A stretch of DNA of 64,000 nt from Lysobacteraceae bacterium PS02065. Lineage in GTDB: Bacteria > Pseudomonadota > Gammaproteobacteria > Xanthomonadales > Rhodanobacteraceae. Positions 8,113 through 17,116 of the stretch are shown in pieces. Where the stretch lies: the NCBI GenBank assembly GCA_029959555.1, contig JASCPI010000025.1, forward strand, positions 1-64,000. The letters are read 5' to 3'. The number at the start of each line of letters is the position of its first letter. Position 1 is the stretch's first letter. Both the position numbers and the translations under genes were made by a program. Under the pieces are notes generated by a model. It was not told where the DNA came from. It did no database searches and saw only the letters and a list, made by a program, of their open reading frames with translations.

Positions 8113-9129
8113 ATGGCCGATGCGACGCCCGCGCTCGACGAGACCGAACGCCAGCGAGCGCTCGACCGTTACCGGCTCGTCGACAGCCTGCCCGAAGGTG
8201 TCTACGACGATGTCGTGCGCGTCGCCGCGGCGATCTGCGACACCCCGATCGCGCTGGTCTCGCTGATCGACCGCGACCGCCAGTGGTTCAAGGCACGCGT
8301 GGGCCTCGACGCGACCGAGACGCCGCGTGACGTCGCCGTCTGCGACCAGGCGATCCGCGACCCGCGCGAGCTCATGGAGATTCCCGATCTCGCCGGCGAT
8401 CCGCGCTTCGCCGATTTCCCGGCCGTGACCGGCGAGCTCGGTGCGCGCTTCTACGCGGGCATGCCGCTGGTCACGCCGCAGGGTGCCGCGATCGGTACCG
8501 TGTGCGTGGTCGACGTCGCCCCGCGCGAGCTGCACGAAGGTCAGCGCGATGCCCTGCAGGCGCTCGCGCGCATCACGATGAACCTGTTCGAGAACCGCCA
8601 CCGCGAGCACGAGGCGCAGCGCCTGCATGCGCTCGAGGCCGGTGTCGCGGCAGCCCAGTCCACTGCCACGGTGGAGGTGTCGCAGGCCACGCCGCCGGCC
8701 GTGCCGGCATCGCCCGCGGCGCCCAGCGCACCGGCACCCGCCGCGGGCGGTGGATACCGCATCGCGGTGTTCGAGCTGCAGGACCACGCCGAGCGCGTCA
8801 AGGTGCTCGGCGAACGCGGTGTCGAGCGCGCGCTGCAACAGCTCGAGCACGCGCTCGACGGCGCGCTGCGCCACGACCTCGGCGACTCGATCAACCGCGT
8901 GACCGGCAGCACCGAACTCGTCGCCGTCCTGCACGGCGCGCCGGCCGCCGAGACGCTCGCGGCGCTGCGCGCCGTCGTCGACGCGCAATGCCGTGCCAGC
9001 GACGTCTGCGTGCTGGTCGGCGATGCCGAGGCGACCTCGGCGTCGGAATCGACGAGCCGCGTGTTCCTGCGTGCGGACGACTCGCTCAGCGACGCCAAGA
9101 CGGCCTGGCGCGCGTCGAAGGCGGCCTGA
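8113..9129 (+). CDS. GAF-domain protein with degenerate GGDEF-like C-terminus
   Basis: A 338-residue cytoplasmic protein. Residues 15-165 form a GAF domain of the type found in front of bacterial signalling enzymes (TPIALVSLIDRDRQWFKARVG, then AVCDQAI and FYAGMPLVTPQGAAIGTVCV). An Ala/Pro linker (about 185-215) leads to residues 216-338. The latter keep the outline of a GGDEF fold (IAVFELQDHAERV, then the GSTELVAVL position, then ADDSLSDAKTAW, which corresponds to the usual ADxALYxAK helix), but the GGDEF signature is gone. It is probably a non-catalytic sensor or c-di-GMP-related adaptor. It faces the real diguanylate cyclase gene tail to tail with 31 bp between. Confidence 0.75.
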   Translation: MADATPALDETERQRALDRYRLVDSLPEGVYDDVVRVAAAICDTPIALVSLIDRDRQWFKARVGLDATETPRDVAVCDQAIRDPRELMEIPDLAGDPRFADFPAVTGELGARFYAGMPLVTPQGAAIGTVCVVDVAPRELHEGQRDALQALARITMNLFENRHREHEAQRLHALEAGVAAAQSTATVEVSQATPPAVPASPAAPSAPAPAAGGGYRIAVFELQDHAERVKVLGERGVERALQQLEHALDGALRHDLGDSINRVTGSTELVAVLHGAPAAETLAALRAVVDAQCRASDVCVLVGDAEATSASESTSRVFLRADDSLSDAKTAWRASKAA

Positions 9130-9160
9130 TCGGATCGGCTCCGAGGCGCCCGGGTCCGGC

Positions 9161-11032
9161 TCAGGCGCCGACCGCCGCGAGCGGTTCGCGCAACGGGCGC
9201 GAAGACGTCGGCTCGATCAGCCCGAGCGAACGCGCGAGGGCCGGTTCGCGGCCGATGCGTTCGGCCGGCCAGTCGGGGATCGCGCGTTCGATCCAGTAGC
9301 GCACCCAGCCATCCCGACCTGCGCGCTTGGCGAGGTAGAGCGCATGGTCGGCGAGCTGCAGGCTCACGTGCCACGGTTCGATCCCGCCCGGCGACGCGCC
9401 GGGCAGCGGCAGGTTGGCGATGCCGATCGAGGCGTGCGCGACGAGTTCGCCCGCATGCGTCCCGACCGGCTTCGCGAGCGCGACGCGCAGGGTGTCCGCT
9501 CTGGCAACGGCGGCCTCGGCCCCGCTGCGCGGCAGCACGACGAGGAACTCCTCGCCTCCCCAGCGCGCGACGAGTGCGCCCTTGCCGGCGTGCTCGCGCA
9601 GGCGACGCGCGAATGCGACGAGTACCTCGTCACCGATGTCGTGGCCGTACTCGTCGTTGATGCGCTTGAAATGATCGATGTCGATGAGCATGAGCGCGGT
9701 GCCGCTCGCCTCGCGCGCGAGCGTGCGCAGCTCCAGCGCCATGGCGCGACGGTTGGACAGGCCGGTCAGCGGATCGGTGTGGCTGGCTTCGTAGAGTCGG
9801 CGGTTCATGCGCCGCTGCCAGACCAGCAGGCCGATCGCGAGCAGGATCAGCGCGCCACCGACGCTCGCGATGATCATCTGCTGGCGCTCGCTCGCCTCCA
9901 TCTCGCGCTCCCGCCGCTCGCTCTCGCTTTTCAGGCGATCGAGCTCGGCGCGCTGTTCGCGATCGCGCAGGTGGGTGTCGAGCGCGGCGAGGCGTTCGTG
10001 GTTCTGGTGTCTCAGGTAGGCCTCGCGCATCGTCGCGGCGCGGCGCAACAGCACGTTCGCCTCGGCGTGGCGGCCGAGCCGCTCGAGCAGCGTCGCGCGA
10101 CGGTTGAGCACGGTCCATTGCTGGAAATCCTGCAGGCTGTCGGTCTCGATCGCGTCGAGGATCGCGAGCGCCTGCGCGGCCCTGCCTTCACGCGACAGGC
10201 GCGCCGCCTCGACGAGCGCGAGCTCCGATGCCGTCGACGGGTCGAGCTGGGCCCGGTCGGCGGCACGGAGCGTGGCCAGGAGACGCGCCGATCCCTCCTT
10301 GTCGCCGGTTTCGAGCAAGGCCGTGGCCAGCGCGAGGCGCGCCTTGAGCAGTTGCGCGGGACCGCCGAAACCCGAGCTTTCCATGAGCTCGATCGCGCGG
10401 CGCAGGTGCGGGACGGCATCCGCGAACCGCTCCTGCCCGTTGAGGTTGAGCGCGAGGTTGAAGCGCACGGGTGCCTCGTATCGCAGGTCGCCGAGGCGCT
10501 GCATGAGCGCGAGCGCCTGCTCGTAGTTCACGCGTGCGCGCTCGTGTTCCTCGAACTCCGAATGCAGCACGCCGAGGTTGACCAGCAGCGGGATGCGCTG
10601 CGCCTCGAGGCCCTGGGCCTCGGCGTCGGCCACCGCCTGTGCGTAGAGATCGACCGCACCGACCCGGTCGGCCGAACGGTGAAGGATGCCGCCGGCACGA
10701 CGCAGCAGGCGTACGCGATCGGCGCCCGGGGGAAGTGCCAGGGCCAGATCGCGCAGCGCATGGGCATCTCGTCGCGCATCGTCGCGGCGACCGAGCGAGG
10801 CCAATGCCCAGCCACGGCAACCATGGGCTTCGGCGACCTGCAGCGCGGGCGGCGGCACGGCCTCGGCGAGGACGCTGTCCGCGAGCGCGATCGCGCGCGG
10901 CGAGTCCTCGTCCTCGACTTCGAGGCAGGCGGCGGTCCGCTCCTCGATGGTCAGTGGCAGGCGCGTCGTCTCGGCCGCCCCGAAGGACGGCACCGCGAAC
11001 GCGATCGACACGACGGCGATGGCTGCACGCAT
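9161..11032 (-). CDS. TPR-containing membrane diguanylate cyclase
   Basis: A 623-residue protein. A signal peptide (residues 1-19) precedes a periplasmic array of tetratricopeptide-like helices (about 30-350). A coiled-coil-like charged stretch, one transmembrane helix (IIASVGGALILLAIGLLVW) and a cytoplasmic GGDEF domain (about 425-590) follow. The active-site loop reads ARWGGEEFLVVL, and SHTDPLTGLSNRRAM and LIDIDHFKRINDEYGH are intact, so it should make c-di-GMP from two GTP. I see no RxxD inhibitory site just upstream of GGEEF, so product inhibition may be lost. The periplasmic TPR part probably senses a protein or cell-envelope ligand. Confidence 0.9.
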   Translation of the reverse strand: MRAAIAVVSIAFAVPSFGAAETTRLPLTIEERTAACLEVEDEDSPRAIALADSVLAEAVPPPALQVAEAHGCRGWALASLGRRDDARRDAHALRDLALALPPGADRVRLLRRAGGILHRSADRVGAVDLYAQAVADAEAQGLEAQRIPLLVNLGVLHSEFEEHERARVNYEQALALMQRLGDLRYEAPVRFNLALNLNGQERFADAVPHLRRAIELMESSGFGGPAQLLKARLALATALLETGDKEGSARLLATLRAADRAQLDPSTASELALVEAARLSREGRAAQALAILDAIETDSLQDFQQWTVLNRRATLLERLGRHAEANVLLRRAATMREAYLRHQNHERLAALDTHLRDREQRAELDRLKSESERREREMEASERQQMIIASVGGALILLAIGLLVWQRRMNRRLYEASHTDPLTGLSNRRAMALELRTLAREASGTALMLIDIDHFKRINDEYGHDIGDEVLVAFARRLREHAGKGALVARWGGEEFLVVLPRSGAEAAVARADTLRVALAKPVGTHAGELVAHASIGIANLPLPGASPGGIEPWHVSLQLADHALYLAKRAGRDGWVRYWIERAIPDWPAERIGREPALARSLGLIEPTSSRPLREPLAAVGA

Positions 11033-11129
11033 CTGGACCGGCCCCCTGTTGCCGGCGCGCCGCGGCTCCCCGCCACGGCCGCGCCAATGTGCCAGAAACC
11101 GCGACGGACGGCCAATCCGGGCGTGGCGA

Positions 11130-11498
11130 TCACCAGAGGTTGCGACCGTCGATCGTCTCGACGATCGCCTTGCCGGCGTCGTAATCGTCGATCAGGCGCG
11201 CGTTGAGGCCGATGCGTCGCGTGACACCGTCCCAGGCGCCGTCGCGTGCGAACGCGGGGCTGTCGCTCCAGGTCGCGCAGCCGCATGCGGCGCAGAAGTG
11301 GTGTTCGACGAGGCGCGTGTTCCAGCGGTAGACGGCGTCGGTCTTCGCGTCGGGCACGAAGGCGTCCGGTGCCAAGTAGGCGTACAGCGCGCCACGCGCG
11401 GCGCAGTACGAGCACGTGCATGCGGTGAGGCTGATAGGCGGCAGCATCTCGGCAGTGAACGTGACGCCGCCGCAGTGGCAGCGGCCGGTGATGGCCAT
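11130..11498 (-). CDS. GFA-family zinc protein
   Basis: A 122-residue protein of the GFA (CENP-V/glutathione-dependent formaldehyde-activating-like) fold. The zinc-binding cysteines are clear: CHCGG at residues 7-11, CTCSYC near 28-33 and CAACGC near 64-69. Few members have proven glutathione-formaldehyde activity, so the exact reaction is left open. The start is the ATG at 11498, which begins the conserved AITGRCHCGG stretch; the longer frame upstream is antisense to the permease gene. It is divergent from the permease. Confidence 0.85.
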   Translation of the reverse strand: MAITGRCHCGGVTFTAEMLPPISLTACTCSYCAARGALYAYLAPDAFVPDAKTDAVYRWNTRLVEHHFCAACGCATWSDSPAFARDGAWDGVTRRIGLNARLIDDYDAGKAIVETIDGRNLW

Positions 11499-11652
11499 GG
11501 CAGTCTCCTCGGGTCGATGGCGTCGCCAGTCTGGACCCGCTGGCGCGACGCGGGCTGAAGCGGCTTTTCCTTCCGACGTGATGAAGACGGCCAGCGCCGC
11601 ATTCCCGCGACCCCGTGCGCATGCGATGCTCGCCCCACTCCCACCAGGCGCG

Positions 11653-13023
11653 ATGACCGATGACGCGATCCGATCCGCCGCGGAGGCGCCCATGACCACG
11701 CCGGCTCCCGGCAGCGACCGACCGCTCGAGGGCGAGGCCGCGCTCGTGCGGGCGGTCGGCAGCGCCGCGCTCGCCGCGGCGATCGTCAACGTCATCGTCG
11801 GCGCCGGCATCTTCATGCTGCCGGCGCTGCTCGCCACGCGCATGGGCTCGGCAGCGCCGCTCGCGTTCCTCGCCGGCGCGCTCGTGATCGTGCCCATCGC
11901 AATGTGCTTCGCCGCGGTCGGCAGCCGCACCGCGGCGACGGGCGGGCCGTACACCTACGTCGGCGCGGCGTTCGGACCGTTCCCGGGTTTCGTCGCCGGT
12001 GCGCTGATGTGGATCTGCAACGTGGCCTCGAGCGGCGGCGTCGCCGCGGCACTGGTCTCGCAGCTGGCCAAGGCCGAACCGATGTTCGCGAGCGGCGCAC
12101 CACGCGCGGCCTTCCTCGTCGCGGTCTACACCGCGCTCGTGCTGCTCAATGCGTTCGGCGTGCGCCTCGGCGCGCGTGCGATCGGCGTGCTCGCGACGCT
12201 CAAGCTGACACCGCTGTTCGTGCTGGCCGTGGTCGGCCTGTTCGTGATCGACCTCGGCGAAGCCGTCTCGTTCGACCTGCCGTCGTGGGGCACGCTCGGC
12301 ACCGCGATGGTGCTCGTGATGTTCGCGTACTCGGGCATGGAGACCGCGCTGATCCCGTCCGGCGAGCTGCGCGATCCGTCGCGCGACGTGCCGCGTGCGA
12401 CGTTCGCGGCCGTGCTCGTCGTGGTGCTGCTGTACGTGTCGCTGCAGGTCGCCTGCCAGGGTCTGCTCGGCACCGCCCTGCCCGGCAGCGCCACGCCGAT
12501 CGCCGACGCGGCCGGTGTGCTGTGGGCGCCCGGCACGACGCTGCTGCTGTTGACCGCGGGCGTGTCGATGACGGGCTTTTTGATGGGCAACCTGCTCGGT
12601 TCGTCGCGGCTGCTCTACGCGCTGGGCCGCGACGGCTACCTGCCCCATGCGTTCGGTCGCGTGACCGCACGCCATCGCGTGCCGTTGCTCGCGATCGCCA
12701 CGCACGGTGCGCTCGGCTGCACGCTCGCACTGCTCGGCAACTTCGAGGCACTGGCCCTGGTCTCGGGCGGCGCGAACTGCCTGATCTTCCTCGGCGTCGC
12801 ACTCGCCGCATGGCAGGCACAGCGGCAGGGCCTGCACGGCACCGGCGCGCCGTTCGTGCTGCCGGGTGGGCCCGTCGTGCCGCTGCTCGCGGCCGTGGCG
12901 ATGGCCGCGGTGCTCGCCACGCTCACGCGCGCGGAGTGGCTCGCGATCGGTGTCGCGCTGCTCGCGCTCGTCGCGCTCTATGCGGTGCTGCGCCAGCTGC
13001 GCCGCGGTTCACCCGCGCGCTGA
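11653..13023 (+). CDS. APC-superfamily amino acid permease
   Basis: A 456-residue inner-membrane transporter with about 12 hydrophobic helices. The first helix carries the family signature IVGAGIFMLPALLA, the unwound substrate-binding segment of amino acid-polyamine-organocation carriers. Further marks are the EPMFASGAPR loop and FAYSGMETALIPSGELRDPSRDVPRA, typical of the helix 6 region. It probably imports or exchanges amino acids; the substrate is not deducible. ATG 11653 (or 11692) is preferred because upstream sequence overlaps the GFA promoter and is not membrane-like. It converges on the sigma-factor gene with no gap. Confidence 0.85.
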   Translation: MTDDAIRSAAEAPMTTPAPGSDRPLEGEAALVRAVGSAALAAAIVNVIVGAGIFMLPALLATRMGSAAPLAFLAGALVIVPIAMCFAAVGSRTAATGGPYTYVGAAFGPFPGFVAGALMWICNVASSGGVAAALVSQLAKAEPMFASGAPRAAFLVAVYTALVLLNAFGVRLGARAIGVLATLKLTPLFVLAVVGLFVIDLGEAVSFDLPSWGTLGTAMVLVMFAYSGMETALIPSGELRDPSRDVPRATFAAVLVVVLLYVSLQVACQGLLGTALPGSATPIADAAGVLWAPGTTLLLLTAGVSMTGFLMGNLLGSSRLLYALGRDGYLPHAFGRVTARHRVPLLAIATHGALGCTLALLGNFEALALVSGGANCLIFLGVALAAWQAQRQGLHGTGAPFVLPGGPVVPLLAAVAMAAVLATLTRAEWLAIGVALLALVALYAVLRQLRRGSPAR

Positions 13024-13596
13024 TCACTCCGGCGTCGGGCCGCGCGTCGACAGCGCATGGAACAGCCACAGGCGCGCGGCCTCCCAGTGGCGCTTGACCG
13101 TCGCCGGTGACTGCCCGGTCGCTGCGGCGACCTCGTCGACGGTGAGCCCGCCGAAGTAGCGCAGCTCGACGATGCGCGCCTTGCCCGCATCGACCTTCTC
13201 GAGCGCCTGCAGCGCCGTGTCGAGATCGGCGAGGTCGACGTCACCGCCGCCGGCGGCCACATCGAGCCCGCTCAGCGTGACGCGCTCGCCGCCGTCGCGC
13301 TTGGCCGCACCGCGCCGGCGCGCGTGGTCGATGAGCACCTCGCGCATGAGCCGCGCGGCGACCGCGAGCAGGTGGCCACGGCTTTCGCCGACGATGCCGT
13401 CGAGGCCGGTCAGGCGCATCCAGGCTTCGTTGACCAGCGCGGTCGGCTGCAGCGTGTGGTCACGGCGCTCGCCCCGGAACAGCTGCTCGGCGAGGCGGCG
13501 CAGCTCGGGATACAGGACGGCGACGAGGCGGTCGCGCGCGCCCGCGTCGCCTGCGCGCCAGTCCTCGAGCAGCTGCGTGACCGGGGTCTCGTCCAT
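13024..13596 (-). CDS. ECF-type RNA polymerase sigma factor
   Basis: A 190-residue sigma-70 family protein lacking regions 1 and 3. Region 2 (about residues 10-95) contains LYPELRRLAEQLFRGER and the NEAWMRL stretch, and region 4 (about 130-185) has the helix-turn-helix GGLTVDEVAAATGQSPATVKR. The pattern matches the ECF subgroup (TIGR02999-like) that commonly lies beside Ser/Thr kinase genes. Here the gene is divergent from a kinase-TPR gene across 162 bp, and no anti-sigma factor is encoded nearby. Control by phosphorylation through the kinase is therefore plausible, but that is inference. Confidence 0.88.
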   Translation of the reverse strand: MDETPVTQLLEDWRAGDAGARDRLVAVLYPELRRLAEQLFRGERRDHTLQPTALVNEAWMRLTGLDGIVGESRGHLLAVAARLMREVLIDHARRRGAAKRDGGERVTLSGLDVAAGGGDVDLADLDTALQALEKVDAGKARIVELRYFGGLTVDEVAAATGQSPATVKRHWEAARLWLFHALSTRGPTPE

Positions 13597-13758
13597 CGCG
13601 CGCAGTCTAATCGCGTCGCGGGCGGCGCTCCACGCGGGCGGTCACGGCGTGCAGGCCACGGCGTGGGCCGGACGGCGTCCTGCGCCTCCTTCGCGGTGGC
13701 CACGCTGCGCATCCTCGCGCGCCGTGGCGCACTACACTGCACGGGAGGGGGAACCGCG

Positions 13759-16119
13759 ATGCGGCTCACGATCGAAACCGAGGCCTTGCGTCTGCTCGAC
13801 GCGGCACTCGCACTGCCCGACGACGAGCGCGTCGCGTGGCTGCTGCGCCAGCCGGTCGCGCCGCCCGTGCACGCCCGCGTGCTCGAACTGCTCGGTGTCG
13901 GCGCCTCGGCGGAGGGTTTCCTCGAGGCCCCGGCGCTCGCCGCGATGACGCCTGCGCACGATGCGGCATCGCCGTCGTCGGGCGACCGCATCGGCGCCTG
14001 GCGCATCCTGCGTCCGCTCGACGCGGGCGGCATGGGCATCGTGTTCCTCGCCGAACGTGCCGACGGCGCCTACGCCCAGCAGGCCGCGATCAAGTTCGTG
14101 CACGGCGACGTGCTCGCGCGCGGTACGCGGCGCGCCGAAATGCTCGCTCGATTCGAACGCGAGCGCCGCGTGCTGGCGCGCATCGAGCACCCGAACGTCG
14201 CCCGCGTGCTCGACGGCGGCAGCACGCCCGACGGCACGCCCTACCTCGTCATGGCCTACGTCGACGGTCCGTCGCTGACCACGTACTGCGAACGCGAACG
14301 GCTCGGCGTGCCCGAACGCGTCGCACTGTTCGCGAAGGTCTGCGACGGCGTGCAGGCCGCGCATCGCCACCTCGTCGTGCATCGCGATCTCAAGCCGCAG
14401 AACATCCTCGTCGGACCCGACGGCGAGCCGCGCCTGCTCGATTTCGGCATCGCGCGCGAGCTCGACGACGGCGAGGCCACGCGCACCGCGCTCGCGCCGA
14501 TGACACCGGCCTACGCGAGTCCCGAGCAGCTCGCGAACGCGCCCGTGACGACGGCTTCCGACATCTACTCGCTCGGCGTCGTGCTCTACGAACTGCTCGC
14601 CGGCGTGCGCCCGTACCGGCTCGAAGGGCTCAGCCCGGCGCAGGGTGAGCGTCTGGTCTGCGAGACCACGCCGCCGACGCTGCGACGGCGCCTCGATGAC
14701 TCCGAACTGCCCGAGCCCGAACGCCGTGCGCGCCGCCAGCGCATCGGCAGCGATCTCGAGCGCATCGTCGCCAAGGCCTTGCACCGCGAACCGTCGCGCC
14801 GCTACGCCTCGGCGCAGGCTTTCGCCGACGACCTGCGCGCACATCTCGCGGGTCGCCCAGTCAGCGCGCAACCCGACACGGCCGGTTATCGCGTGCGCCG
14901 CTTCGTCGGACGCCACCGCGTCGCGACGGCCGCGGCCGCGATCGCCCTCGTCGCGATCCTCGCCGCGAGCGCGGTCGCGTTCGTACAGGCCGCGACGGCA
15001 CGGCGCGCGGTCGCCGACGCCGAGCTCATCAACGCCTACCTCACCGATGCGCTGACCAGTTCGGACGCGTACTCGGCCGGTCGCGAACTCACCGTCAACG
15101 AGACGCTCGACGAAGCGGCCGCACGCATCGACGCGCGCTTCGCGGGCCGCCCCGACCTCGCCGCGGGCGTGCGCCTCGCGATCGGCAACAGCCTCGCCAA
15201 CCGGTTCCGCTTCGACGTCGCCGACACGCAGCTCGCGCGCGCGCTCGCCGACAGCGAAGCCGCGTTCGGCGCCGACGACCTGCGCAGCTTGCGCGTGCGC
15301 GAGGCCATTGCGCTGCTGCGCTCGTACGAAGGACGCATGCACGAGGCGATCACGGCGTTCGAGGACGTGCTCGCGCGCCTGCGCGCGAGCGGCGCGATAC
15401 GCGAGCCGTTCCACGCGATCGCGCTCAACGACCTCGCCCACGTCCATCTCTACGAGGAGGACTACACCACCGCGCTGCGTCTGACCGGCGAGGCGCTCGC
15501 GCTGTTCGACGAGCACGGCGTCGACGTGCCCGCGGCCGACCGCGCGTCGATCCTGAGCAACCATGCGCAGGCGATCGACGGCCTCGGCCGGCCGCGCGAG
15601 GCGATCGCGCCGTACGAGCGCGCGATCGCGATCGAACGCACGCTGTTCCCCGACGGCAGCCCGAACGGCGCGATCCTGCTCAACAACCTCGCGCTGCTGC
15701 AGCGCAATCTCGGCGACCGCGAACGCTCGCTCGCGCTGCTGCAGGAATCCGCCGCGATGCGCCGACGCGTGCTGCGTGCCGACCATCCGCTGCTCGTGCG
15801 CGGACTCACCAACGTCGCGCGCCAGGCCCTCGAGCTCGAGCGCGGCCCGCTCGCGCTCGAGGCCGCGCGCGATGCGGTCGACGTCGCGACGCGCGCGTTC
15901 CCCGAGCCGCACGCCCACCACGTGCTCGCCCTCGCGACGCTCGCCGATGCGCAACGCCTTGCCGGCGATGCCGCGGCCATGACGACGCTCGCGCGTGCGG
16001 AGGCCATGCTCGCCGCGCTGCCCGAACCGAACGCTCCCGCAGCGGGCTACCTCGGCGAGGTGCGCACGCGCGCCTGCGCGGCGTTCGGCGGCGCCGGCTG
16101 TCCCGCGCCGGCGCCGTGA
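13759..16119 (+). CDS. membrane Ser/Thr protein kinase with TPR sensor
   Basis: A 786-residue protein. A short helical N-terminus (1-75) precedes a Hanks-type kinase domain (about 80-360): glycine loop LDAGGMGIVFLA, Lys in AAIKFVHGD, catalytic loop VVHRDLKPQNIL, DFGIA, and an APMTPAYASPEQ activation segment. One transmembrane helix (about 395-415) leads to a periplasmic tail of tetratricopeptide repeats (420-780; LLNNLALLQRNLGDRERSL type). All catalytic residues are present, so it should be an active kinase that phosphorylates cytoplasmic targets in response to an envelope signal. The divergent ECF sigma factor is the obvious partner candidate. The start is the ATG after GGGAGGGGG, a good ribosome-binding site. 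Confidence 0.9.
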   Translation: MRLTIETEALRLLDAALALPDDERVAWLLRQPVAPPVHARVLELLGVGASAEGFLEAPALAAMTPAHDAASPSSGDRIGAWRILRPLDAGGMGIVFLAERADGAYAQQAAIKFVHGDVLARGTRRAEMLARFERERRVLARIEHPNVARVLDGGSTPDGTPYLVMAYVDGPSLTTYCERERLGVPERVALFAKVCDGVQAAHRHLVVHRDLKPQNILVGPDGEPRLLDFGIARELDDGEATRTALAPMTPAYASPEQLANAPVTTASDIYSLGVVLYELLAGVRPYRLEGLSPAQGERLVCETTPPTLRRRLDDSELPEPERRARRQRIGSDLERIVAKALHREPSRRYASAQAFADDLRAHLAGRPVSAQPDTAGYRVRRFVGRHRVATAAAAIALVAILAASAVAFVQAATARRAVADAELINAYLTDALTSSDAYSAGRELTVNETLDEAAARIDARFAGRPDLAAGVRLAIGNSLANRFRFDVADTQLARALADSEAAFGADDLRSLRVREAIALLRSYEGRMHEAITAFEDVLARLRASGAIREPFHAIALNDLAHVHLYEEDYTTALRLTGEALALFDEHGVDVPAADRASILSNHAQAIDGLGRPREAIAPYERAIAIERTLFPDGSPNGAILLNNLALLQRNLGDRERSLALLQESAAMRRRVLRADHPLLVRGLTNVARQALELERGPLALEAARDAVDVATRAFPEPHAHHVLALATLADAQRLAGDAAAMTTLARAEAMLAALPEPNAPAAGYLGEVRTRACAAFGGAGCPAPAP

Positions 16120-16126
16120 GGCGCGA

Positions 16127-16960
16127 TCAGCGATAACCCGTCGGCATCTGTCCCTGCATGCCCTGCTGCGGCATGCCCTGGGGCGACATGCCCGCAGCGA
16201 GCTGACGCGCCTGCTGCCAGGCCTCGAGGCCGCCGCGGTACCAGTACACCTGCGTGTAGCCCATGCGGATCGCGCGCAGCGCCGCGTTGTACGACATCCA
16301 GCACTGCGGGTTCATGCAGTAGAACACCAGAGGCCTGGCGCGGTTGCCTTGCGTGGTCTGCTGCAGGAACGCGCCGAACTCCTGCTGGGTGCGATCGTCG
16401 AACGAACCGGCCTGCGACGCCGGCGCCGCGGCGAGCGCGCCGGGCAGCATCTCGCCGCCCGGGCCGAGCACGTGGAACACGCTGGCCTGGCCTTGCTGCA
16501 GCATCGGCAGCAGGCGGTCGGTCGTGATGACCTGCCCGCCCGGGATGCTCGTCGGCGTCGGGCCGTGCAGCGTCGTCTGCAGCTCGTTGCGCGGCGGTAC
16601 GCCGAAGTCCTGCATCTCCGCCTGCAGCAGGCCTTGCAGTGCGGACATGCCGCCTGCCTGCTGCGGCGGCGCCTGACCGTAGCCCGAGGGCATGTCCGGC
16701 GGCGCGGGCGTCGAAGGCCAGGCGTTCGGTTTCTGCGAAGGGGCCTGTCCCGCGGGCGGCCAACCCGTGTTGCCCTGTGGTGGCGGGTACGCCGAGGCGG
16801 GCGGCGCATTCGGCGTCGCGCCCGGAGGCGGCGCGCCGAAGTCCTGCTGCGCCGGCGCCGGGCTCGCACAGGCGACGCCGAACGCGAGGCACAGCAGCGC
16901 GCGGCCCCGGGCCGCGGACAGGAAAGACACGAAGCGGAGCGGGCGCATGGGAATCCTCAT
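16127..16960 (-). CDS. exported rhodanese-like CxxxxCW protein
   Basis: A 277-residue secreted protein. The signal peptide (about residues 10-35) is followed by a Pro/Gly/Gln-rich low-complexity region (38-115), a rhodanese-like domain (about 130-260), and a Gln/Gly/Met-rich tail with repeated PQGM units. The active site reads VFYCMNPQCWMSYNAAL, followed by GYTQVYWYRGGLEAW. This CxxxxCW arrangement characterises periplasmic rhodanese-like proteins associated with PQQ-dependent catabolism, but no PQQ or quinoprotein gene lies in this window. ATG 16960 is chosen; ATG 16948 would drop four residues. The gene converges on the kinase gene. Confidence 0.8.
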   Translation of the reverse strand: MRIPMRPLRFVSFLSAARGRALLCLAFGVACASPAPAQQDFGAPPPGATPNAPPASAYPPPQGNTGWPPAGQAPSQKPNAWPSTPAPPDMPSGYGQAPPQQAGGMSALQGLLQAEMQDFGVPPRNELQTTLHGPTPTSIPGGQVITTDRLLPMLQQGQASVFHVLGPGGEMLPGALAAAPASQAGSFDDRTQQEFGAFLQQTTQGNRARPLVFYCMNPQCWMSYNAALRAIRMGYTQVYWYRGGLEAWQQARQLAAGMSPQGMPQQGMQGQMPTGYR

Positions 16961-17116
16961 TCGGGATCGCGGCGGGATGGCCGCGTGCTCCGGTAGGCGC
17001 AGCACGATGCTCGACCGGCTCACGTCGGGCGCGCCGGCGGCGATGAGCCGATCGCGGGCCTTGCTGCGCCTCCATCGTTCGAAGCGACGCCGCGCGTCGC
17101 GCCCGAGGACTCCGCG

